A DNA stretch of 64,000 nt, from positions 51,160-115,159 of the forward strand of contig NZ_KE386927.1 in the NCBI RefSeq assembly GCF_000429625.1. The letters are read 5' to 3'. Shown here piece after piece: positions 33,854 to 42,754 of the stretch. A program made the translations under genes and the position numbers. Numbering within the stretch: position 1 is the stretch's first letter; the number at the start of each line of letters is the position of its first letter. This DNA is from Azospirillum halopraeferens DSM 3675 (GTDB taxonomy: Bacteria > Pseudomonadota > Alphaproteobacteria > Azospirillales > Azospirillaceae). The notes beneath the pieces are model-generated. The model did no database searches. It was not told where the DNA came from and worked only from the letters and a program-made list of their open reading frames with translations.

Positions 33854-36346
33854 TCAGGTCATCACCGTAACCATGGCCGCGATGGCGGTCGCCACCGGTG
33901 TGTAGACGTCGACATCGACGTCGCCGGTATCAATGGTCACCACCAGGGAGAAGCGGGCGGTGCCGGACCAGCGATCCAGATGCGCCCGCTCCTTCCACCA
34001 TCCTCCCACCGGGTGAACGGCAATCACGTTCCGGCGTGCAAGATCCGATGCGGGTCCGGTCCAGATGTCGGAGTGAAGGGAACCAACGTCACGCCGGTGG
34101 GATCCCAGGGTCCAGGACGGGCTGTCGGACCCCGATGCGGCACCGCCGGCAGCCTCCTTTTCCGCCACCTTGTTGATCCGGTGGCGGAAGTGATCGACCG
34201 TCTCGTCGGGACCGATCATCTTGAATCGCAGGCCGTGGGATGCATACCGCAACTTCCGCCCCCGGGCGGTTTCCGAAGGGTTCGGCTCGATGAAATAGCT
34301 CAGCGTCACCCGCATCGTCACCGTCACGGTCTGAAGGCCGCTCAGAACGTCGCGGGGCCAGGGCAGCCGGAACAGCTTCATCTCATTGATAACCGGTCTC
34401 CCGCTTTCCTCCGACCATCGGTATGGCTGAAGGTGATCCTGAACGATCAGCGACAGGCAGTTGGATGCGCTCCACATGGCGCGGCCGAGATCGGGAACAC
34501 CGTAGCCGTAGCGGCGCAGAAGCGTCTCGTAATCCGCCTTTCTCGGCGACTCCGGCGGCAGGTTGGCGAGCATGGCCGGCGTCCACGACGCGGAGCCGAC
34601 GAGCAGCGCGCGGATCGTCTCCGGCCAAAGATCGGGACGGGCGTCGCTGACCAGAGCAGCCAGCCGAGCCAGGCCGGCGGTCGCCGGGCTGGTTGCGCGG
34701 GTCGTCGTGAAGGACGGATTGGGATGGTCCTTGCCGGTGGTCAGGAGCGCCAGGTCCGGCACCGAGTATCCGGCACCGTCGAAGGGATGAACCGCCAGGT
34801 TCCCGCCCTCCAGCACCAGTTCCGGTTTGATCGGCCATCCCCCGCCCCAGCATCCCGTCCGGCTCATCGGACAAAGATCACCCTGTCCGGCAAGAGGTCG
34901 CCAGCGTGCCAGGGAAGGATCGCTCAACACCTGCTTGTCGGTCATAGCCCCCACCGTGATGGCGTTCCAGGCTTGTCCGGGACTTTCGATCTCAGCCCCG
35001 TCGTTCAGCCCGGGGTAGCCGGCCGCGGTGATCCTCTCGTTCCGGACGTTGCCGCCCGAAACGCAGAACAGGCGCCGGTTTCCACCGGGCACTCCGATGC
35101 CGGCAGCGAGTTGGTCGATCTCCGAGGACCATGTCGTCGGAAAGCCGTCATGCGACGTGTCTTCGTCGGTTGACGTGGCAAGACAGTAGACACGCCGGCA
35201 TTCGGCCCCCGATACCTCGGCGAATTCGACCGCGATACGGGTGATGGAACCGAGCTGATCATAGGCATTCTCGCCACGGGGCGGGATCACCTTCACCGAT
35301 TCGAGCCGGTGTGGCAGATCGATCGGTCCGGCACCATCGAGCACGGGGGTCAGATCGCCATAGAGGGCGATGCCGGCCAGTTCTGTCCCGTGCCCCGAGG
35401 AATCGGTCAATCCCCAGGCCGGATCGGCGACGTGGCAGTCATCCGGGTGTATGGACCCGGCCAACAGCGGATGCCCGGTGTTGACGCCGGTATCCAGCAG
35501 GCAGACCACGGATCCGTTTCGGGTCCGCGGTGCCGTTCTGAGGCGGTCCACCAATTCGGTCGCGAAAGCGGCCTGATCCCGGGGTGGCAGGCCGTCGAAG
35601 AAATCGGCGGTCGTCGACGAACGCTTGAGACGGGCCACGCACAGCGTTCGATGGATGAGCCCGGCCATTTGCTCGGGAGTTGCATGGACGAGGATGACGT
35701 CGGTTTCCGGGAAATGCAGCGGCGCGGGTCCGAGCTTGAGCCCGAGCCGTTGTGCCTCGGAGCGCAGACGATCAACGGTGCCGACCCTGAGCCACGTTTC
35801 CCAACGGAACGTGGTTCCCGACTGCGGAAACAGTGCCTGGTCGTCCGCCCATAGGTGGCGAAGATCGGCCAGATGAAACGATCGGATTCCGTCCACCAGA
35901 TCGCTGTTCGCCGGTTTCCCGGTATCCTTGCCCTTGTAACGTGAATTTCTGGTCCGGTAGTCCTCGACGATCCGCGGAAAGCACCCACGCGCGGCCACCG
36001 GCATGAACACCGTGGCCTCCTGATGATCCGGGCGATCGAAGGCGCCGAGCAGTTCGATCCCCTCCCTTCGCCGTTCCAGTCTTTTGAGAGCGAGCGGTTC
36101 ACCGGGACGCCCCCTGACGGAAATGTATACCCCGGTCTCGGCGGCCGGCAGGTCGTCCCGTCGAGCTTGGCGCTCGGCTTCCCTGACGATGACGTCGAGT
36201 TGAGCCAGGAGCTCGCGGGCATGGCTTTCCCGGTCGGCAACGGGCGTCGGATGCCGTGATCCGTCGCCGCCACCCTTCGGTCTGAAGGGTTCGGCAACCC
36301 CGGCGAACGGAAACAGGAGGTGAGGCAGGTTCTTCGACGGTGGCAT
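33854..36346 (-). CDS. Subtilisin-like (S8) serine protease paired with an AAA+ ATPase
   Basis: 830 residues. Residues 1-275 are an N-terminal extension without a signal peptide, so it is probably cytoplasmic. The S8 catalytic residues are Asp285 (CLLDTGVNTGHPLL), His319 (SSGHGTELAG), oxyanion Asn433 (VSGGNVRNE) and Ser553 (TTRATSPATAGLA). About 270 further residues follow, probably a beta-rich domain. It starts 11 bp after the AAA+ gene stop. Base composition is lower in GC than neighbours, suggesting transfer. The pair recalls ATPase-protease conflict systems; I cannot match it to a named one. Confidence 0.87.
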   Translation of the reverse strand: MPPSKNLPHLLFPFAGVAEPFRPKGGGDGSRHPTPVADRESHARELLAQLDVIVREAERQARRDDLPAAETGVYISVRGRPGEPLALKRLERRREGIELLGAFDRPDHQEATVFMPVAARGCFPRIVEDYRTRNSRYKGKDTGKPANSDLVDGIRSFHLADLRHLWADDQALFPQSGTTFRWETWLRVGTVDRLRSEAQRLGLKLGPAPLHFPETDVILVHATPEQMAGLIHRTLCVARLKRSSTTADFFDGLPPRDQAAFATELVDRLRTAPRTRNGSVVCLLDTGVNTGHPLLAGSIHPDDCHVADPAWGLTDSSGHGTELAGIALYGDLTPVLDGAGPIDLPHRLESVKVIPPRGENAYDQLGSITRIAVEFAEVSGAECRRVYCLATSTDEDTSHDGFPTTWSSEIDQLAAGIGVPGGNRRLFCVSGGNVRNERITAAGYPGLNDGAEIESPGQAWNAITVGAMTDKQVLSDPSLARWRPLAGQGDLCPMSRTGCWGGGWPIKPELVLEGGNLAVHPFDGAGYSVPDLALLTTGKDHPNPSFTTTRATSPATAGLARLAALVSDARPDLWPETIRALLVGSASWTPAMLANLPPESPRKADYETLLRRYGYGVPDLGRAMWSASNCLSLIVQDHLQPYRWSEESGRPVINEMKLFRLPWPRDVLSGLQTVTVTMRVTLSYFIEPNPSETARGRKLRYASHGLRFKMIGPDETVDHFRHRINKVAEKEAAGGAASGSDSPSWTLGSHRRDVGSLHSDIWTGPASDLARRNVIAVHPVGGWWKERAHLDRWSGTARFSLVVTIDTGDVDVDVYTPVATAIAAMVTVMT

Positions 36347-36357
36347 GACACCGAAAA

Positions 36358-37359
36358 CTACAGAAAGCGGAGCGCGGACTTCCGATTGTGAAGTGCCGTC
36401 ACCACCTGTTGTGTATCAGGGGTGGTGTGTCCGTCAAGAACCGCTTCCCGTGCCGCGTCTTCCGCTGCCCGCATGATCTCGGCGGTGCTCAGCCCCTCGC
36501 CTGCCTCGCTGACGACTGTCCAGTCCAAACCTTTGAGATCGAAGTTGGCCAGTCGCGCCCTGACCGTATCGGCGATCAACGCCCGGTCGGGCAGGCGGTA
36601 TTCCAGCAGCAGATGAAATCGCCGGAAGATGGCTTTGTCGAGAAGACCTTGATGATTGGTCGTCGCGACGATCAGGGACTCGCCATGGTCTTCGTCGAGA
36701 AACTGGAGGAACGAATTCAGAAGGCGTCTGGCTTCGCCGACGTCGTTCTCGTTTCCCCGTTGGGCCGCCAGAGCGTCGAGTTCATCGAACAGGTAAACAC
36801 CCCGCGTGTCGGCGATGGCGTCGAAGACCAACCGCAACTTCGCTGCCGATTCCCCCATGAACCTGGTGATGACACCGTGCAGGAGAACGGTGAAGAGGGG
36901 GAGCCCCAACTCTCCGGCAAGTGCGGACGCGGTCATCGTTTTTCCCGACCCGGGCGGACCGATCAGCAGCAGCCGGTGACGGGGGTGCAGACCGTGTTCC
37001 TGCAATTGCCAGCGGCGCCTGTGCTCCTCGACGACCCGCTTCAACTGGCCGGCGGTACCGGCATCCAGGATCATGTGCGATAATCGGGTCTTCGGGTACG
37101 CCGCCGACATCAGGCCGGCCAGTTCGCCTCGCGGCGCCACGATCGGCGTCGGCCGTTTCGTCGGAGGGGTCCGGAGTCCGATCGTCGCCTGCGATTTCGC
37201 CAGGGTTTCCTCAGCGAGGTTCCGCAGTTCCCCGGCGAGCTTCTTGTGCCCCTTACGGTCCTCCGACGCCGCAAGCTGGAGGGTGAGCGCGTGGAAACGC
37301 TCCTCGTCGCCCCGCGCGTGGCTCCGAATGAGGCCGAGTAGTTGCTGCGCCGTCGCCAT
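36358..37359 (-). CDS. AAA+ ATPase of the protease cassette
   Basis: 333 residues. An N-terminal helical region (1-120) precedes a single classic AAA+ module: Walker A GPPGSGKT (134-141), Walker B VYLFDELD (188-195), sensor-1 Asn235 (ATTN), an arginine-finger-like FRR (246-248) and a helical lid with sensor-2-like residues. It resembles ATPases of the FtsH/katanin-like group but lacks a membrane segment or a fused protease. GGAGAGGGG precedes the ATG. First gene of the two-gene cassette; probably remodels or feeds substrates to the S8 protease. Confidence 0.87.
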   Translation of the reverse strand: MATAQQLLGLIRSHARGDEERFHALTLQLAASEDRKGHKKLAGELRNLAEETLAKSQATIGLRTPPTKRPTPIVAPRGELAGLMSAAYPKTRLSHMILDAGTAGQLKRVVEEHRRRWQLQEHGLHPRHRLLLIGPPGSGKTMTASALAGELGLPLFTVLLHGVITRFMGESAAKLRLVFDAIADTRGVYLFDELDALAAQRGNENDVGEARRLLNSFLQFLDEDHGESLIVATTNHQGLLDKAIFRRFHLLLEYRLPDRALIADTVRARLANFDLKGLDWTVVSEAGEGLSTAEIMRAAEDAAREAVLDGHTTPDTQQVVTALHNRKSALRFL

Positions 37360-37484
37360 GGCCGGTTCCCCTCTCCGGGACGCATTGAATCACGAATGCT
37401 GCCTGAAGAGAACCGCCGACGCGGAGTACGCCCGGCAGTCGCCGCGGGCCGGCCGATGCCGGCGCCACCCGCGGCTCCCCGCCC

Positions 37485-39071
37485 TCAGTGCCGGAAGTGG
37501 CGCATCCCCGTGAACACCATCGCCAGGCCCTTTTCGTCGGCGGCGGCGATGACCTCGTTGTCGCGGATCGAGCCGCCGGGCTGGATCACCGCGGTGACAC
37601 CGGCCTCGGCCGCCGCGAGCAGGCCGTCGGCGAAGGGGAAGAAGGCATCCGACGCGACGACCGAACCGCGGGTCAGCGGCTCCGCCAGGCCGGCCGCCGC
37701 CGCGGCCTCGCCGGACTTGATGGCGGCGATGCGGGCGCTGTCCACCCGGCTCATCTGGCCGGCGCCGATGCCCACCGTGGCGCCGTCCTTCGCGTAGACG
37801 ATGGCGTTGGACTTCACGTGCTTGGCCACGCGGAAGGCGAACAGCAGGTCGCTCAGCTCCCGCTCGCTCGGCGCCCGCCGGGTCACCACCTTCAGGTCGG
37901 CGGCGGCGATGCGGCCGGCGTCGCGGTTCTGCAGCAGGAAGCCGCCGGACAGTTGCTTCAGCATCATGCCCGGCGCGGCCGGATCGGGCATGTCGCGGGT
38001 CAGCAGCACGCGCAGGTTCTTCTTGGCGGCGAGCACGGCGCGCGCCGCGTCGTCGGCGTCCGGCGCGATCACCACCTCGGCGAACAGCTTGGCCACCTCG
38101 GCCGCGGTGTCCGCGTCGAGCGGGCGGTTCAGCGCGATGATGCCGCCGAAGGCGCTGACGGGATCGCACATCAGGGCGCGGCGGTACGCCTCCACCATGC
38201 TGTCGCCCTCGGCCACGCCGCAGGGGTTGGCGTGCTTGATGATGGCGACGGCCGGGCGCTCGAACTCGGCCACCAGCTCGAACGCGGCGTCCGTATCGTT
38301 CAGGTTGTTGTAGGACAGCTCCTTGCCCTGAAGCTGGATGGCCGTGGCCACCCCCGGCCGGGAGGTATCGCTGACGTAGAAGGCCGCCTGCTGGTGCGGG
38401 TTCTCGCCGTAGCGCAGGGTTTGCGCCAGGGTGCCCGACACGGTGTGGCGCGGCGGGAAGGTCTCGCCCAGCGCCCCGGCCAGCCAGGTGGAGATGGCCG
38501 CGTCGTAGGCGGCGGTGCGGGCGTAGGCGCGCTGTGCCAGCGTGCGGCGCAGGGCCAGCGAGGTGCCGCCGTCGGTGCGCTCCAGCTCGCCCAGCACCGC
38601 TTCGTAATCGGCGGGGTCGGTGACGACGGCGACGAAGTCGTGGTTCTTGGCAGCGGCGCGGATCATCGCCGGGCCGCCGATGTCGATGTTCTCCACGCAA
38701 TCCTCGTAGGAGGCGCCCTTGGCCACCGTCGCCTCGAACGGGTAGAGGTTCACCACCACCAAGTCGATGCCCGGGATGTCGTGGGCGGCCATCGCCTCGG
38801 CGTGGTCGTCGCGGCGCGCCAGGATGCCGCCGTGGATGCGCGGGTGCAGCGTCTTGACGCGGCCGTCCATGATCTCGGGGAAGCCGGTGTGGGCCGACAC
38901 CTCCTTCACCGGCACGCCGGCCTCGGCCAGGCGCTGCGCCGAACCGCCGGTCGACAGGATCTCCACCCCGCGCGCCGCCAGCGCCCGGCCCAGCGACACC
39001 AGGCCGGTCTTGTCGGAAACGGAAACGAGGGCGCGGGTGATGCGGACGACGTCGGGGGCGGCGGTGCTCAT
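37485..39071 (-). CDS. purH: Bifunctional AICAR formyltransferase / IMP cyclohydrolase
   Basis: A 528-residue enzyme for the last two steps of IMP synthesis. The N-terminal MGS-like cyclohydrolase domain (about 1-200) contains ALVSVSDKTGLVSLGRAL, KTLHPRIHGGILARR and ENIDIGGPAMIRAAAKN. The formyltransferase part contains the catalytic KHANPCGVA and ends with the usual FTGMRHFRH. The ATG at 39071 gives the normal N-terminus; an upstream ATG at 39200 overlaps the preceding gene and is unlikely. Typical length. Confidence 0.97.
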   Translation of the reverse strand: MSTAAPDVVRITRALVSVSDKTGLVSLGRALAARGVEILSTGGSAQRLAEAGVPVKEVSAHTGFPEIMDGRVKTLHPRIHGGILARRDDHAEAMAAHDIPGIDLVVVNLYPFEATVAKGASYEDCVENIDIGGPAMIRAAAKNHDFVAVVTDPADYEAVLGELERTDGGTSLALRRTLAQRAYARTAAYDAAISTWLAGALGETFPPRHTVSGTLAQTLRYGENPHQQAAFYVSDTSRPGVATAIQLQGKELSYNNLNDTDAAFELVAEFERPAVAIIKHANPCGVAEGDSMVEAYRRALMCDPVSAFGGIIALNRPLDADTAAEVAKLFAEVVIAPDADDAARAVLAAKKNLRVLLTRDMPDPAAPGMMLKQLSGGFLLQNRDAGRIAAADLKVVTRRAPSERELSDLLFAFRVAKHVKSNAIVYAKDGATVGIGAGQMSRVDSARIAAIKSGEAAAAAGLAEPLTRGSVVASDAFFPFADGLLAAAEAGVTAVIQPGGSIRDNEVIAAADEKGLAMVFTGMRHFRH

Positions 39072-39144
39072 GGGGACGGGCTTCCTGGCTCGGGCGGGTC
39101 GTCCCGCCGCCCGAATGCGGAGGGTGCCCGCGGATGCCCGCGGT

Positions 39145-40806
39145 TTACCCCCCCTTGCGCTCGCGGCGCAAGGCCCATTTGACCGAGGCGCCGCGCGCAT
39201 CGGCGTGGCCGGTGATGGTCACCTGGGTGGAACGGAGCGGCTCGTCCCCGGTGCCGAGATAGATGCTCTCCGACGTTTCCAGCAGCCCGCCGGTGACGCG
39301 CAGCCGCCAGCCGGTGCCGCTGGGCAGGTTCAGGAGGACGGCCGTGCCGTTCTGCACCGGCTCCACCCGGACCGACGGGTGCAGATGGAACCGCGCGACG
39401 AACGGTTGCGGCGCCGGGTTGGCGCCGAGCACCGGCTCCAGCGTGTCCTCGCCGCGCAGGTCCTCGCCGTTCTCGGCCAGGTAGACGCGGCGGCGGTGCA
39501 GGTAGCCGAAGCCGCGGGCGTAGCCGTTGTGGGTGGCGACCACCAGCACGGCCCCGTCCGCCTCCTGCCGCTCGCAGCCGACGTGGCCGGGGCGGCGGCC
39601 GAGTCCGCCGTCCTCCAGCACCTCGGCCGAGTTGGTTTCCGCCAGCGTGACGGTGGAATGGGCGGCGGTGGCGGCCAGCGCCGCCCGCCAGGGGCCGGAC
39701 AGCCCGGGGTCGCAGCCGCAGTTGACGATCAGACGCTCCTTGCCGACCGACACCTCCAGCGACAGGGTGCCGGCGTGGGCGCGGTCGTCCAGGCCGGCGG
39801 GAGCCGGCGCGCCGGTGTCCATCAGCACCAGGGTGCGGCCGGCGATCAGCCGCTCGAACCCCGTGTGCGGCGCGCTCTTCAGCGGGCGGCCGCGGGCGTC
39901 GGCCTGGGCCAGCACCGTGTCGACCAGCGTCGGCTCCTCCTCCCGGCTGCCGTTGAACAGCGCCAGCCCGCCGTCACCGTGGCGGAAGAAGCGCAGGGCC
40001 GGGGTCATACGGTCGATGGCGTGCTGAAGGGAGTCCGGCATCTCCGCCCTGGCGGAGCGCAGCACGCCCCGCAGGTCCACCAGATCCCGCAATACCTGGA
40101 GTTGCAGGGACGGGCTGCGCTCGGCGTGACCGCCGTCGGGCAGGATCTGGCGCGGCAGTTCCCGCTCCAGCAGGCGCAGGGCCTCGCCGCCCAGCTTCTC
40201 GTGGCCGGGCAGGCACAGGCCGCCGTAGGCCAGCCCCTTGATGGCGGTCAGCAGCGCCGCCCCCTCCAGATGGCCGGGGACCACCCGGGCGAGGTGGCGG
40301 GTCTGGCGCGCCAGGCTGTCGAAGACGCGGGCGCGGAACTCGTCGTCGGCGCTGGCGCAATAGAAATCGTGCAGGCCGATCCAGTTGGCGATGCGGGCGG
40401 CCAGCACCTGCGGCGCCCAGGTGCGGGCGTTCCACGACCCGTTGTGGTCCAGCCACGACGTCACCAGCGCCCGCGCCCGCCGCCGCGCCGCGTCGCCGCC
40501 CACGGCGCGCAGATCGCGCAGCCACTCGAACCCGTGCATGCCGGCGATCCAGCGCGGGCCGGCCCCGGCGGGGCGCCAGTCCGGCTCCGCCGCGGGATCG
40601 CGGGTCACCGCGTGGCCGGCGAAGCGGTAGACGCCGGACAGCACGGCCGTCCCCTCCTCCGGCCGGCCGGGCCAGGGGTCGGAGGGCACCACCGACAGGG
40701 CGGTGGGCGCCCGCCCGCCGAGCATGAGCTGATAGAGAGGGTTCCCGTAGGCGATCTGGGCAACGCCGTCACGGAACCGGCCGAAGGTGTCGCGCCCTGC
40801 GGCCAT
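39145..40806 (-). CDS. Heparinase II/III-like protein
   Basis: 553 residues. The N-terminal half is an alpha-toroid (RWIAGMHGFEWLRDLRAVGG, WNARTWAPQVLAARIANWIG, LPDGGHAERSPSLQL). The C-terminal half is the beta-rich heparinase II/III domain (HTGFERLIAGRTLVLMDTG, AAHSTVTLAETNSAEVL). Alphaproteobacteria commonly carry such a gene between rsmB and purH; its substrate is not known, a cell-surface polysaccharide being the usual guess. No signal peptide is evident. It lies 73 bp before purH and 129 bp after rsmB. Confidence 0.85.
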   Translation of the reverse strand: MAAGRDTFGRFRDGVAQIAYGNPLYQLMLGGRAPTALSVVPSDPWPGRPEEGTAVLSGVYRFAGHAVTRDPAAEPDWRPAGAGPRWIAGMHGFEWLRDLRAVGGDAARRRARALVTSWLDHNGSWNARTWAPQVLAARIANWIGLHDFYCASADDEFRARVFDSLARQTRHLARVVPGHLEGAALLTAIKGLAYGGLCLPGHEKLGGEALRLLERELPRQILPDGGHAERSPSLQLQVLRDLVDLRGVLRSARAEMPDSLQHAIDRMTPALRFFRHGDGGLALFNGSREEEPTLVDTVLAQADARGRPLKSAPHTGFERLIAGRTLVLMDTGAPAPAGLDDRAHAGTLSLEVSVGKERLIVNCGCDPGLSGPWRAALAATAAHSTVTLAETNSAEVLEDGGLGRRPGHVGCERQEADGAVLVVATHNGYARGFGYLHRRRVYLAENGEDLRGEDTLEPVLGANPAPQPFVARFHLHPSVRVEPVQNGTAVLLNLPSGTGWRLRVTGGLLETSESIYLGTGDEPLRSTQVTITGHADARGASVKWALRRERKGG

Positions 40807-40935
40807 GCGCCTACCTCGCCCCGCAACGGGCGGGGCCGGCCGGGCCGCGACGGAGAATGGTGGGAGGACGGATCGACGCCATGAGTCGGTTCCTATCAAA
40901 TTCAATGCAACCGCCGCAAGACGGCGGTTTGCGAA

Positions 40936-42240
40936 TCACGCCCGCCGTCGCAGCCGCGCCACAAAGAACCCGTCGATGCCGCCGCGCTCCGCCAGCATGC
41001 CCGGCAGGGTACGGATCTCGCCGCGCCCGTTGATCGGCTCGGCCAGGCCGTCCAGCTCGTCCGCGGTGACGGGCATCCGCTCCACCCGGTCGTCGGCGGC
41101 GAGCAGACGGTCGATCTGCGCCTCCCCCTCCTCCGGCTGGAGCGAACAGGTGCAGTAGACCACCAGGCCGCCGGGCTTCACCAGATCGACCGCGCGGGCC
41201 AGCAGGCGGCCCTGGGCGCGGGCCAGCTTGGCCACGTCGTCGGGGGTCTTCAGGCGCTGCACGTCAGGGTGGCGGCGGATGGCGCCGGTGGCGGTGCAGG
41301 GGGCGTCCAGCAGCACCGCGTCGGCCGGCCCCTCGTCCGGAATCCAGGTGGCGGCGTCGGCGGCCACCACCTCGGCCGTCAGGTGCAGGCGCGCCAGGTT
41401 CTCCCCCACCCGCTCCAGCCGGCGGGCCGAGCGGTCGATCGCCACCACCGAGGCGCCGCGGGCGCAGAGCTGCGCGGTCTTGCCGCCGGGGGCGGCGCAC
41501 AGGTCGTAGACGCGCCGGCCCGCCACATCGCCCATCACCTTGGCCGGCAGCGAGGCGGCGAGGTCCTGCACCCACCACGCCCCCTCGGCGAAGCCCGGCA
41601 GGTCGGCGACGGCGCCGCCGGGCGGCCGGCGCAGCGTGCCGGTGGGCAGCAGCGCCGCCTCCAGCCGCTCCGCCCAGCCCGCGGGATCGTCGCGCACGGT
41701 GATGTCCAGGGGCGCCTCATGCAGGTGCGCCTCGACGATGGCGCGGGTGCGCGCGGTGCCGTAGGCGTGGCGCCACGCCAGCCACAGCCAGTCCGGCGTG
41801 TTGAGGCGGCCGGCGTCCTGGCCGGCGATGATGGCCTGCCCCTCGCGCGCCAGACGGCGCAGGACCGCGTTGACCAGGCCCTTGTAGGGGGCCGCCCCGC
41901 GCTCCGCCGCCAGGGTGACGGCGGTGTCCACCGCGGCGTGGGCCGGGGTGCCGAGGAACAGGAGCTGCGCCGCCCCCAGCCGCAGCAGGTCGAGCACGGT
42001 GGCCTTGGGCGCGCCGGGCCGCGTCAGCGACGCCTCGACCGCGGCGTCGATCTGACCCAGCCGGCGCAGCACGGTCGCCACCAGCAGCCGCACGAAGCCG
42101 CGGTCCCGCGCCTCCATCCCGGCCAGTCCCGGGTGCGCGTCGAACGCGTCGTCGAGCGGGACGGACTTGCGCAGCACGTCGCGCAGCAGGTCGAGCGCAA
42201 CGGCCCGCGCGGCAAGGGTCGATTCGGTCATGAACGCCAT
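40936..42240 (-). CDS. rsmB: RsmB-family rRNA (cytosine-C5) methyltransferase
   Basis: 434 residues. An N-terminal NusB-like RNA-binding domain (about 1-140) precedes a Rossmann SAM domain with VYDLCAAPGGKTAQLCARG, the motif IV Cys in LLDAPCTATGAIRRHPDV and the catalytic Cys in YCTCSLQPEEGE. It methylates 16S rRNA C967 in E. coli terms. Two near ATGs (42240 and 42231) are possible and neither has a clear ribosome site. Head of the rsmB-heparinase-like-purH run. Confidence 0.92.
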   Translation of the reverse strand: MAFMTESTLAARAVALDLLRDVLRKSVPLDDAFDAHPGLAGMEARDRGFVRLLVATVLRRLGQIDAAVEASLTRPGAPKATVLDLLRLGAAQLLFLGTPAHAAVDTAVTLAAERGAAPYKGLVNAVLRRLAREGQAIIAGQDAGRLNTPDWLWLAWRHAYGTARTRAIVEAHLHEAPLDITVRDDPAGWAERLEAALLPTGTLRRPPGGAVADLPGFAEGAWWVQDLAASLPAKVMGDVAGRRVYDLCAAPGGKTAQLCARGASVVAIDRSARRLERVGENLARLHLTAEVVAADAATWIPDEGPADAVLLDAPCTATGAIRRHPDVQRLKTPDDVAKLARAQGRLLARAVDLVKPGGLVVYCTCSLQPEEGEAQIDRLLAADDRVERMPVTADELDGLAEPINGRGEIRTLPGMLAERGGIDGFFVARLRRRA

Positions 42241-42330
42241 GTAGCGCGGCGGCGCCCCGCTGTCGATGGGGATTGCGCCGCAGGCGTCGCGGCACGGACG
42301 TTCCCCCGGAGACCGGGCCGGGGGACCGGG

Positions 42331-42603
42331 CTACAGCAGGTCCCGGTATTCCCGGTGCCGGCGCATCCAGGCCGCGGCATAGCCGCAGATGGGCACGACG
42401 CGGCGGCCCTCCGCGCGGGCGATGCGCATGACCCCGTGCATCAGCCGGTCGGCGGCCCCGGTGCCGCGCAGGGGCGGCGGCGCCTCCACATAGGGGATGT
42501 GCAGTTCGTCGCCGTCGCGGCGGTAGCTGGCGAAGACGGTCATCCCGTCGATCTCCAGCTCGAAACGGCGGCGGTCGGGGTTGTCCTTCACCGGATCGTC
42601 CAT
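42331..42603 (-). CDS. Small GNAT-like acetyltransferase (COG2388 type)
   Basis: 90 residues, with RRFELEIDGMTVFASYRRDG, HIPYVEAPPPLRGTGAADRLMHG (acetyl-CoA loop RGTGAA) and CGYAAAWMRRHREYRDLL, all characteristic of the short YidJ/Gtn1-like GNAT family. The substrate is unknown. GAGGAG lies before the ATG. Divergent from the TPR gene. Confidence 0.85.
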   Translation of the reverse strand: MDDPVKDNPDRRRFELEIDGMTVFASYRRDGDELHIPYVEAPPPLRGTGAADRLMHGVMRIARAEGRRVVPICGYAAAWMRRHREYRDLL

Positions 42604-42660
42604 GGAACTCCTCGTCGCGGGCCCATCCCTTCCTACCGCAAACGGCGGCGGACGGCGATG

Positions 42661-42705
42661 GTTGCCGGGGATGTGGTTGCCGGGGATGTGGTTGCCGGGA
42701 GTGCC
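42661..42705 (+). repeat. 15-bp tandem repeat, three units
   Basis: GTTGCCGGGGATGTG occurs at 42661-42675 and 42676-42690; the third unit (42691-42705) is GTTGCCGGGAGTGCC. It lies in the divergent region before the TPR gene, about 50 bp upstream of its ATG. Confidence 0.8.
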
Positions 42706-42754
42706 GGCGCGGCGGTACTCTGCGGGCCTCCGCAACCGCCCGCCTTCCCGATCC

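Noticed and set aside
42581..42754. Longer start for the TPR protein through the 15-bp repeats
   Set aside because: The extension reads through PGMW repeats of non-coding character and overlaps the divergent GNAT start.
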